DNA from: Mesodorylaimus sp. YZB2_4 | Taxonomy: Eukaryota > Nematoda > Enoplea > Dorylaimida > Dorylaimidae | Direction: 5' to 3' | DNA: 64,000 bases | NCBI GenBank assembly: GCA_030248295.1 | Contig: JASANH010000938.1 | Coordinates: 1,860,001 to 1,924,000, forward strand | Shown here: in pieces, positions 21,806 to 32,613 of the stretch | How positions within the stretch are numbered: the stretch's first letter is position 1 | Layout: each line of letters begins with the position of its first letter | Translations under genes and position numbers: made by a program | Notes under the pieces: generated by a model | What the model saw: the letters and a program-made list of their open reading frames with translations, nothing else | Told to the model about the DNA's origin: nothing | Databases searched by the model: none

Positions 21806-24800
21806 TCACTCTTCCAAATCGTCGGCCGCCGTGTTGTTCGCATCGTGGTTGATGGTTACTTGAACCGGACTCGACGAGAACACTAACGCGAGCGGGAACA
21901 CCGCGTGACACTTAGATTTGTATTCGCTGACCACGTTCTCCGCCACCGGACCAAAACGGCCACCCGACAAATACTTCAACACGCGGCGACATATCTGCAA
22001 ACAAACGAGCTGCCTCGCCCACCCTGCCTTGCGATATGGCCAAGGCTTACTTTCCAGCTACGATTCTGCAAACTGTCATTCAGATTTGTGGCCATTTGGA
22101 TGGCCTTCGACTGCTTGTTCGAATCAAGGAAGTACATAGCTTCCGCGGCTGAAACGAGCCTCATCTCAGTTCGGACTCGGGGGAGACAAGTAAGGGCCCT
22201 TCCATCCCACGACCAGTGTGCACCCGACCTCAATATCACATCCAATAACTTCACTCACCTGCCACAATATGCGACAACGAATTACTATTGCTGACCAAGT
22301 ACTTTTCGTTAAATAAATTGGGATCAGTATTCTCGAATGGAGCAGCGAAAATAGAACTGACCTCTTCTTTTAGAACTTCATCCACTACGCCCGTATACTG
22401 ATTCTTTTTCACTAAAAACCAACCACGTCGACTCGACTGGCCGATGCATCACTCAGCACTTACCGAAGTCGAGGAATTTGACCTTGCAAACATGGACGCG
22501 AGGGGAATCTGGAGAAAGCGCAATGGCTCGTTTTAAGCACAGCCCCATGAGCAGCACCTTTCCTGAAACCGAACCGCTGTGAGCATCGATATAAACAAGA
22601 CACTTCGCCATCGGCGCTTACCTCGTCGGTAGAAAACTTCGAAGCCGAGCACATAGGCATCCAATTCGTCGCTATTCAGAGCTATCAGCGGTTTCAAGAA
22701 CTTCACAGCTTCTTCCAACGGCTTCTCGGTCTGCAACAACAAAACTGGCCATTCCCCAGCATCCATAGAATTTGCGAGTTTGTTTACTTTGACTAAGGCC
22801 TCTGGTTCTAGCGGCTCGCGTAGAGGTTCTTCAGGATCGTGATCTTTGCCCGCCTTCTGTTGTTGTTGCTGCTGCTGTTGATGCTGCTGAGTCGATTGCT
22901 GCTGATTCTTTTGGCGCTGCTGTTCTTCTTTGGCGGCTTGTTTTTTCTGTTTGCGAAGTTTCTTACGCATTTCGCCCGTGATCGCATTAGCTACAAAACC
23001 AAAAGTTAATCAAACCTTTGATAGATTTCATAAAAAATACATACCATTGTTGACTCCGTCCAACCCTGCGTTTTCATCGTATGGTCTGTCGTATAACCGC
23101 AAATAGATCTAAACGGTGGCAAATGATTGGGCCGCCCTCTTCAAAACAACCGATCATACCTTTATAGCGCATTTCGCAGCGCGGAAATAGAACCGATGCC
23201 TACGTAGCACGTCTTCCAGTCTGAGCAGATTGACATAGGCACATAATGTCATACGGCGAACGCAGTAGGTGTGAAAATCGAATTGGTCTTCGATAATGTC
23301 AGTAAAATGCTGAAATAACTCAGCGCTCTCGAGATACTATGAGTAAACCTCACCACCACAAGCCCTTACCCTGTCCACCTCGTGGCACTTCTTCAAAGAT
23401 TCTCCCAGGTCGCCTCGTTTTCGGTACGCCCTCGCGCATTCCGTTTGGAACCACATGCATTGCATTTCGTTAAGACTGTCTTGAACGGGCACGTTTTCCT
23501 GGAAAACCAACCAGCGTAAAGTATACCCGCCCTATAAACCAAAACCAAAGCCTTTTCACCTTTACCCGGGTGAATTTGGCGCACATGGATTCAGCTTCCG
23601 AAATCATACCAGCACGAATAAGATATTTGGCACACTTAGAATTGATATACCGATCAGCTGTATCCAACGACTGAGCATCGTCTATCCACCGAACCGCCTC
23701 AACTATGTTGCCAGCATGCTAAAAAAAGAATTCTGATGCATTACCGACATAATCGAGATCCATTCACTCCCCAATACCTTATAAATTTTGGCTTTGGCGC
23801 AAAACAGTTCGATCAATGTTGGTGTGTGAGTGATGGCGCGATTCACGAACGCCAAAGCTTTCTCCGTTTGACCCAGGTAATCGTAGTGCAAGGCGAGATA
23901 ATAGTAGATCCAGAGCACGGTCGTCGGAGCCTCCTCTTCCTCTTCTGCAAAACAGAATATGACCTAATCGCTGGCTGTACCGAACCACAAACACTTACCA
24001 CCCGGAAAACGATGGTTCTTCTCCAAATTTTCAGCGTAAGATAACATCAGATTTTCCAAAATAATTACCTGAAAAACGAAATGAGCAAACAATAATTCCA
24101 GGGGATCCTAGAGGAGTACCTTGTTTTGGTCGGTATAGCAGCAGCGCAATATCAGAAACAGGGGTGGCACGCATTTCCTTAACATTTTCTTCACGTAGAT
24201 GGAAACTAGGTCGTAAAACTTCGGCCCTGTCATCCGAAACAAAAGGCGTTTCACTAAATCTCCAACAGAAGCGGTGAAACTGTTTCTTACCAGTCGCAAA
24301 AGTCAATGGAATGCGAAGTGGAGCCAACGATCGTGGATGACTGCGCGCCATTTCCTCGTAGAAGGCCAGACGGTCGTCAATGGTAGACCCTAAAAGGCAG
24401 GTAATGCTGCAGTGCCAACAAAGAGTATCAGCTGGTCCCGCACCCTGGTGCCCGCATTCTTCTAGCCGATGATAATATAATACGTTGTCCGGATTTCGAT
24501 TTACAAGTCCGCGGAAAATTTCGGCCGCTTGATCCGACTTCCCCAATTTGGTCAATATCAAGGCTACAAGCGGAAAAAGCTGGTTTCAAAAAAAATTTTA
24601 TTGTCGAACAGAGCTACCTTTTGTTTCCATCAGGGAAGCCTTGTCACAGATTTGATCGCTGTAAGACTGCAAATGGTCAAACGCTTCCTCGAATTTTCCC
24701 GCTTCACGGTAAACCATATTCTGATAAAGCAGCAGTTCGCTGTGTTCGTAATCGTACGATTTAACCTGAAAAGAGAAATGAACGAGGTAAAAGCGAAACA

Positions 24801-25679
24801 ATTTCTTTCCTACTTGGCATACATTTTGTGTCTTTCTAAATTCTTCCAAAACTCTTATCGCCATATCAAATTCTTCTAGTAAGTGATACGCCATAGCGTA
24901 TCCGATCCAAGAGGCCCGCTGGGTTGAGCGCAAAACGAATAGTTGGTACCTGGTCTCCTGAAGGAGAATTAAAGTCGAGAGTAACATTAATATTTATAAA
25001 CGTAAACCAAAAAAGCTATCTTACCTTGTATCCTTCGAGATCTCGCATTTGAAGTTGAAGCAAGGATAAGTCCCTGAGGATTTGTACATTTTCCTGGAAG
25101 GTAAATGAGAAGGTATGTTTTAGGTGCCTACAACTCACCAGTTCTATCCAACTACCTTCTCGATTTTCAAAGCATTCCTGTATGCTTTTATGGCTTCATC
25201 GTATTTTTTGTCGGCTCGCTGCAATAGTCCGTAAACGTGCCAGCAAACGTGCGAACGTAAGTCGTTTTTCAAACCACGTCGTACGTAGTCGTACGCCTCC
25301 GTCTTTTTACCAAGACAGTTCAAAATCAGCCCTTTCATGGCTAAAGTTTCTAAACGGTAAGCAGCGTCCATGGTTATCACAGAAACAATATGACTTATGA
25401 TTGCAGTGTTTTTTACCGCCATGTTCCGAGAATTTGGGATTTGACAAGATTTGCTTCGCGTACCGAAGTCCGCTTTTGTATTGCTTATGCTCGTAGCATT
25501 TCTGAAATCAAGAACGTCAAAGCATAAATGTGCTGCAAATGAAATAGCCTAATTAGTGTAATTAGTTATTCATACGAATCTCGAATGTTCATTTTCTGCT
25601 TACTCACCACTATTCGTTTGAAAAGAGCATTTTCCCGCGGAGGTAGCTGATTTGACGTTGGTTGATTCGGAGGCGCCAT
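21806..25679 (-). CDS. NAA15: N-alpha-acetyltransferase auxiliary subunit NAA15 (NatA)
   Basis: TPR-rich scaffold of the ribosome-associated NatA complex that positions catalytic NAA10. The minus-strand gene has roughly a dozen short-intron exons. Exon 1 (25679-25608) starts [20 protein letters not shown], matching the family PxxENxLFKRI start. Then come TPR blocks such as [16 protein letters not shown] and [20 protein letters not shown] (25145-25370), [16 protein letters not shown] (24880s), the basic coil [16 protein letters not shown] with a polyQ tract (22860-22975), [35 protein letters not shown] (22080s) and the C-terminal block [16 protein letters not shown] ending DDLEE at 21806. Exon limits were not all resolved. 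The polyQ insert in the linker is unusual for the family. It is head to head with the AtuA gene, 268 bp apart. Confidence 0.92.
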
Positions 25680-25947
25680 CGATGCAATATATGTGGTCGA
25701 CAACTATGCCCAATTATCCTAAATTTCTTCTTTCTGAACGCCGAAAAACAGACCTCAAAATTTCGGCTCGAAAACTGCCGAAAGCAGATTTGCCAGAACT
25801 GGAGTAGCGCAGCACACAGAAGCAACTTTTGCGCACGACTCTACACTGTGTAACTGGGTAAAATACGGTTTTAGACATCGCCATAAATACGGTGCACGTA
25901 GTCTTGCTGTTTCTTCCTCCGATTTGGATCGTTCAGAATTTTCAGTC
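25680..25947. promoter_or_regulatory. Divergent promoter region NAA15 / AtuA-like
   Basis: 268 bp between the NAA15 start and the preferred AtuA-like start. If the ATG at 25924 is used the gap is 244 bp. No TATA box is evident. Confidence 0.45.
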
Positions 25948-28900
25948 ATGTTTGCCATTTTGCAGATAGCAAATCGATCAGCACTAAGTCTTAGATTATG
26001 CAAAAGACATTACAGCGTACGGATCGGATGTGCCTCAGGATTTTGGGGCGATACGGCCGTCTCAAGTAGGACACTATATTTTCCATTTTGGCATTTGTTT
26101 ATAAAATGACCTATTTTCGTGCATTTAGCACCTCAATTGCTTTACGGCACTCCCAAGGTCAACTACATCGTCTACGATTATTTGTCCGAAATTACCATGG
26201 CCCTGTTGGCGAGGATGAAAGCCAGAGATGCGGTTAGCTGTGTGGACGGCGGCGGTCTTTTTTAAATTTGCAAAGTGTCTTTGCAGAAATCGGGATTCTG
26301 CCCTGATTTTATCGCCTTCCATATGGCTCCCCATATTCAGCAGATCAAGAAAAAAGGTAATATATGACATGCATTATAGCTGCGACGAGCGTCTGCCCAG
26401 TTTTAGGCCCCTGCATCCTGTGTGCATGCTGCGCTGTACGCGAGCTAATCAGTTGCATTGCAGTCTCGAGATAAAGTGCTCTCTTCGTGCGGCCTCTAAG
26501 GTCACCCATCTGCTGTTTGCCTAGGCATCAAGATTATATCAAACGCTGGTGGTCTGAATCCAGCCGCGTGTGCCGAAGCTCTGAGGACTGCCGCGAAAGC
26601 CAAAGGTGTCGAAGACCTGCGAGTTGGTGTCGTGACTGGCGATGACATTCTGTCGTGCGTGAGTACTGTGCATTTCGTCCCAGTCAGTCTGACATGGCCC
26701 TTATTTCAGAAAGACAAGTACTTGGAAACTGCCCGACTGGAATCGGGAGTCGACAAATCTGCCTTGTCATCTCAGCGCAAATGGGCCAGCATGAACGCCT
26801 ATTTTGGGTAATCCAGGTGACGTATGTGCTGTTGGACGATACGAGTCGTCCTCGCATTGCAGTGCTGGTCCGATCGCCAAGGCCTTGGATATGGGTGCCG
26901 ATGTTGTGATCACTGGCAGATGCACGGACAGCAGCATAGTGCTCGGACCATTGATGCACGAGTTCAAATGGAAACACGACGAGTGGGATAAACTGGCCAC
27001 TGGAAGGTACCGTTAAACTGCTTGTGGGACATAGCTTACGGAGATTTCGTTCAGTCTTGCTGGTCATTTGATCGAATGCGGTGCTCAAGTAACGGGCGGC
27101 ATCTTCACCGATTGGCAGAGCACGTCGAAAACGTGGTACGTTCGTGAGTTCTTTGCGGTCTTGTTGAATTGCTGGACATTCTCCTGCTTATTTTATGGCC
27201 GATATCGGTTTCCCCATCGTCGAATTCAATGCCGATGACCAAACGTCGTTCACAGTGACCAAGATGAAAGGTAGGCCACGGGCACGAGCTGACGGATAGC
27301 AATAAGATTGTGTTGCAGACACTGGCGGCCTGGTCTCGTTCGGCACGGTTGCGGAGCAGATGGTTTACGAGATTGGTAACCCGGAACGCTACATGTTGCC
27401 AGACGTGGTGCTCGATATGTCCAATGTTATCATCGACCAACTGCCAGGTGGGCGTCGCCTGACTCGTGCTGTGTCTTGAAAGTTGATGAGGTGCCGTCGA
27501 CGTAGGTAGCGAAGCAGTCAAGGTCAGTGGGGCGAGAGGGAAGCCCGCTATGGATCATTATAAAGTAAGGCGTGTTTTTCTTGTCTACTCCTTTCTAACT
27601 CTGCTCTACATTTTTCGGTGAGTGCCACTGTGCATGATGGCTTCCGGTGCACAGCGGTATGTCCTGTGATCGGAGCCATGGCTGAAAAGAAGGCCCGCGC
27701 TACTGCCAACGCTATTCTCGCCAGGTACGATCGACAGAGACTATTTGCACTCGCATGTGCGCATGTCTACGTTCCAGGTGTGAAGCCATTTTCAAGAAGC
27801 TCGGTTTGCCCTCCTTCAAGCAAACCAATATTCAAGTGATCGGGACCGAGGGCAGTTACGGTGCCAACGCCGTGGCCAAGGTGCCAGCTTCGTCCCTTTT
27901 ATGGTTTTCAATATTCGGAGCTCTCCCTGCTGTTGTAGCAAGTTCGTGAATGCGTCTTGTGGCTGGCAGTGGAGCACGTGAGCAAGGACGCCTTGGAACT
28001 GTTTGCTCGGGAAATAGCCCCAGCTGGGACTGGAATGGGTGAAATCTGGTGGGACGGCTGGCAGTGGTTTAGTTCATCGATTTCTTTTTGTTCTAGCGCC
28101 TGGCCTAACCACAATCGTTGGTGGTCGTCCGAACGTGTCGCTAATTCTGCGATCATGCAATTTCCTGACGACGAAAGATATCGAGGTAAGATCCGCAGTG
28201 CAAGCCTCTGCCGGCGGGCTTTGGCGAGTGGGAGAGAGTAATCGATTTCTCCTCTGGCTTAAAGACATCAACCTCTCGGGTTGATGTTTCAGCCGTAGGT
28301 ATAGTCGCAAGACTCGCCTACTCCAGTCGGAGTTTTTGTCCCACCGACCACATTCGCTCCTACGCCTGCCGAGCATGGTTGCAGCAGTCAAGGCCTCCTA
28401 GTGTATCGCCATGCTCTCGCTTCTCAGGCGAAGATCGAAGTGGACGGATGCGAGCCAGTAACATACAAGGCTCCTCCAGCAGCCACAACAGTTCTTGACG
28501 AAACGGCACGACGGTCTGGCGGTGTGGCGACGAAGGTGGGCACACCCGCGAAGGAACGTCCGCTATCTGAAATAGCTTTTGCCAGAAGCGGAGACAAGGG
28601 GGATACGGCGAATATCGGTGAGTTGAGTGGCCTTTAGCGACTGCCCTGCGAGGTGGTTCAGTGCTCACGCTGGGTGGGATGTGCACTTGCCGGCGGGGCT
28701 CGCCATCCGACATGTGACTGATCAGTTTCGAGCAATGTTTTTCACGGCCAAATGTGCATGTGAGTTTCAGCTCTTCTAGTTTTATAGAGTTCATAAAGCT
28801 GACATGAAATTGTCAGAAGTGTGGTGCACCCTAACGGCACAAACCAGTTTCCATGCCTGTTCTAACGACGCACCAAGGCTCAGCATGATCTGCACGCCCA

Positions 28901-29418
28901 AAATGTGCATTTAGTCAGACTGTGCTGAGTACTAGAGAAAGCGAGATGGACAGGAAATGTCGAAAACAGGTTTCCAGTGCATTTGATAGCTTTTTCTCAG
29001 CGTATCGGAAGTCACTGGTGCCCCCTGCCTTAATCACTGCTCATTCGCTTCAGGTGTCATTTGCCGCGACAAGCGTTATTACCCGATTCTGAAGGAGCAC
29101 CTGACCGAGGGCGTGGTTCGTAATTACTTCTCGCATTTCCTCACGCAGGACAGCATTGTGCGAAGGTGACGCCTACCGGCTTCCTTCCGCTGCTCGTGAT
29201 TCCAATTTCACCCTTTTCAGGTACGAGCTTCCCGGGATCGGTGGTTTCAATTTTCTGCTCACCAGTGCCCTCGGCGGCGGTGGCATCGGCTCACTGCGAG
29301 TGGATCCACAGGTGAATTTGCGTCATGCCGCCCAAATGCCCCACCAAGGTCTCCTCTATTCTAGGGCAAGGCGTACGCTCAAATGCTTCTCGAATTGAAG
29401 GTGCCTCTCGCCGATTGA
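25948..29418 (+). CDS. AtuA-family (acyclic terpene utilisation/DUF1446) protein, 18 exons
   Basis: Homologue of bacterial AtuA, linked there to acyclic terpene/leucine degradation; its biochemical role in animals is unknown. Exon starts: 25948, 26129, 26287, 26525, 26710, 26863, 27055, about 27197, 27319, 27506, about 27618, 27778, 27939, 28097, 28428, 29054, 29221, 29365. Joined length is about 618 aa. Family blocks are IGCASGFWGDT, YLSEITMALLAR, DFIAFHMAPHI, GIKIISNAGGLNP, DVVITGRCTDSSIVLGPL, HLIECGAQVTGG, DIGFPIVEF, FAREIAPAGTGM, GGRPNVSLI, then the C-terminal AtuA-like domain with AFARSGDKGDTANIG and LGGGGIGSLRVDPQGK. The N-terminus (MFAILQIANRSALSLRLCKR) looks like a mitochondrial presequence. 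The acceptors before exons 8 and 11 lack AG although phase and similarity fix both sites. Many introns argue against recent bacterial transfer. Confidence 0.88.
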
Positions 29419-30005
29419 CAGTATATTCTATGTTCTCATTTATTTGGCATTCTTACACCGCTATTAGTTCAATGAGAGGCCAAGGTTGAAACCAGGGAGC
29501 TCCTTCATGCAATTTCATCATCGTAAAAATACGTCGTAAAGCCGATTGCGTATGCACAAATCAAGCCAGTCACAGACCTAGAGCACGGACACTTATTCTA
29601 CCAAGTCGCAATACGAGAAACCTATCAGCAAACCTAGTGCCACCCATCTCCTCGGCACTACCTCTACAATAATACATCCGGCATACATTGATGGCCCACA
29701 CATGAACTTATCGCACAGCCCAAGAGTTAAAAAAATGCTAATGCTCAAAACACAAGTTGCGGGGTTTTGACATACAAAACATGATTTCAGTCAGGGCTAG
29801 CTTAAAAATTTACAATTTGAAAAGAGCAACGACGCCACATTCGCCGAAAATTGGTTCAGGCAGCTTCTGTATCACAAAATGTTCTTTCTAGGATAACCCC
29901 ATCCGCAGGAGAACATCGTCGGCACACTCGCACACGAGACCTTTAGCTACACACCAACGCTAGCGTCGTTACACTCTCCTCGCACGATCCTTTGTCCATC
30001 AAATA
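29419..30005. other. Convergent intergenic region AtuA-like / UBL3
   Basis: 587 bp of 3' flanks. No exon or repeat is recognised. Confidence 0.4.
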
Positions 30006-31851
30006 TTACATAACTGTACAACAACGGCAACACGATCCCGATTTCGACTTCTTCAAATTATCTACAATTGATAACAGAAATGATTTCGTGGGAAAAGACT
30101 CATCTCCTTCCGCCCTACCTTGGGAATTTGGCTCTGGTAACGATTCCCGAGCAACCAAATGCATGGTTGTCGTTTTTTGCAAGGGCAAACTAAGTGCTAG
30201 AAGGTGAACGAAACTATTAGCACGTGGGCGGGAATGACCTTTGCTCGGCTTACCTCCTAAAGTAACGTTCCCGTGTAGAAATCTGCCGTGATATATCAAC
30301 TTCAAGATATTGGCGCTTTGCACCTTGTCCTCTGACCATTCTGGAAAAGGAACCGACACATCACACACGTTAAGGTGCCACCGACACAGCGTCAACTTAC
30401 CTTCCGGCCAATTGTCGAACACAAACTGCGCGATTTCAGCAGCCGACGCAGAAGGTGAGAAGAGAAATTCGTGTATTTTACCGCTTACCAATATAAGCCG
30501 CAAATTAATCTGAAACAGTAAATGCACTGTTACTCTTGCAGCTAGTCTGCCCGCCACCTGTTCGCTGGTGTGCGCACAACAATCAGCACTGTTTCATCAA
30601 GAACGCACCCACAATTGCACCAAGCCACGCCCATCGAACCTTTCCACATCCCATTCCTATGTTTGGTCAACCTGATTACTAAACAAAGCATATGTTTCCA
30701 TTTTGCGCGTGGTTCAGCCGCCTGTTGCAAGGCCATTTTTGATGGATGAATCCCTTGGGAATGAGCACATAAAACAAAAAATCGGAACGAACAAAAAACA
30801 AAGAGTGAATATTGACGAAGCGAGTATCTTCGCACAAGACCTACCCGCGCGTCCAACTCCCCGCTGTCAACCTGTCAAACGAACAAAGTACACAAGACAG
30901 AGTGCGCAATCGTATACGGACCATATGCCGTGACTAGATGGACAACAGATTGGTGCCCACTGCGCGCAATTACGTCTAGTTTCGCACACAACAGTACAAA
31001 GAAAAGCTCCGAAAAGCCTCGCCGAAGAGACTAGTGAACACAAGAAATTATTGCCGTCTGTCAGTCCATCGAACCATTTCGAAACTGGCGCATCACTTAC
31101 TCACACCCTCCTCGCCCTTCCACTCGAAAAACCGATGCACTCACGAAAGCGCGTCACATACCACCTAACGTAAGTCTATCTAAGACATCACATCACATTG
31201 CCACAGTCCCCATTCGACCTCAAAAACCTTCGAACGACCGCAGACAATGACTGCCATGCAAGTAATCATCTTCGAAATCGGGTAATATCTTCGCCATAAC
31301 ACAACCATGTGCACTTTGGCCATTCCCTACCCAGTCATTGCACAATTTACAAACGCCCGCAAGGCAAGATGGATCTACGACTCAATCTTTCGTAACATTC
31401 GCCGAGCTGTAAGTTTAGTCAACCCGAGGCCGTGCACTTATTATGTGATCAGGCCGAATCGAAAACGCAAATGAATCATTGACATCTCTGAATTCTGATA
31501 TGCAGAGCCATAAAAATGACTTCCGCTTTATAGCCTAGCATTAGGCTAAGCCTAGTTCTTGCTGACAGGCGCGCGCCTTCCTGCTGCATAGCTACATGAT
31601 TGCCTGCTAGGCCTAGGCTACACACGCAGAATAGTCCACTCCTTATTCAGCCATAGCGCTCGTCTCCTCTGTAGTGCAGGACTACTACCACTTATTTCGC
31701 CTGGCGCGCTAACTTATCTTGAGTAACAACCCGTGCATAGCCCGGCCCACTCCAGTAAAGTCCGCCCACCCAAGAAAGAGCCCATCCATCAAAACGTTAC
31801 CTTATCCGGAGGAATGACTTTTGTGACGCTGTTCGTTGACGCGGCCGCCAT
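30006..31851 (-). CDS. UBL3: Ubiquitin-like protein 3 (UBL3/MUB), prenylated membrane-anchored UBL
   Basis: Small membrane-anchored ubiquitin-like protein; in vertebrates it modifies proteins sorted to extracellular vesicles. Minus-strand exons are 31851-31801 (MAAASTNSVTKVIPPDK), 30509-30401, 30340-30254 and 30196-30006, in phase, 145 aa (human 117). Strong matches are INLRLILVSGK, EFLFSPSASAAEIAQFVFDN, ANILKLIYHGRFLHGNVTLG, KTTTMHLVARESLPEPNSQG. The tail is about 28 residues longer and ends CCRCCTVM, so the terminal CTVM is a CAAX-type prenylation box with extra upstream cysteines that could be palmitoylated. Intron 1 is 1.29 kb, the longest in this part of the window, with no other content recognised. 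The long open frame across 30006-30557 runs through introns and is not the product. Confidence 0.93.
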
Positions 31852-32613
31852 TGAAGTGCTCTGTTCCTAATTTACAATTAATCGACGCTCAACTTGGCCA
31901 AGCCAAAAACCACCTGCTCCCACTCGAACGATGCGGGCCCGTTTACAATACAGTTATTGTACCTATTGCACTTGATGTACCTCCGACGCGGAATCGACCA
32001 AAGCCTGATCCTGTACAATCACGACGGCGCTTGTTCTTTCGCAATAAATCAGATGACTCTTTGGCCAGGAAGAAATTAAATCGATAAGCCCTGAAGCTGA
32101 CTTGTGAATAAAGGGTATACACAAAATGCGGCCGTTTCCTCCGATTCACTTCCTCCTCCCTCAACACCCTGAGTGGCGAAGTTTCCAGAGGCTCAACAGT
32201 CAAATATAATGGACGGGGACATCGTACATTATGGATGGAACTAGAGGAAGAACTATCTGTACACAAATTCCTCGTCGAATTTCACCAAACTGCGACAGCC
32301 ACGTGCAAAATATGCTAACGAGCTAGAGGAAAAGGACTTGTGTCGCCTGGTCTCCCTCGTTGGTCGCGCACACTCTATCTCCACGAGGACAGCCTCGACG
32401 AGGCTGTTTTGTCATAAGTAGCTCTTGCCACAAAAGCGGGAATTTAAAATCAGTAGAAGGTGACAAGGTCTGTGTAAGCATTCTCATTAGTAAATGACTT
32501 CACGGGTGCAAAATAAACGTTAACGAGCTACTTCAACTTTCCCACAAAAGAGCAATATTAATCATAAGGCAAAATGATAGAAATCTGGAAAGCAGACACG
32601 AAGACACACTCGA
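31852..32613. other. Intergenic upstream of UBL3
   Basis: 762 bp holding the UBL3 promoter and the 3' flank of the next minus-strand gene. No other feature is recognised. Confidence 0.4.

Noticed and set aside
22533-22970. Stand-alone polyQ protein
   Set aside because: The frame is the linker exon of NAA15 plus intron read-through.
25948-29418. Recent bacterial transfer or contamination for the AtuA gene
   Set aside because: Eighteen exons with short host-like introns and embedding between animal genes rule out contamination and argue against a recent transfer.
30006-30557. 183-residue continuous frame as one protein
   Set aside because: The reading frame passes through two introns with good splice sites; the UBL3 homology uses only the exon parts.
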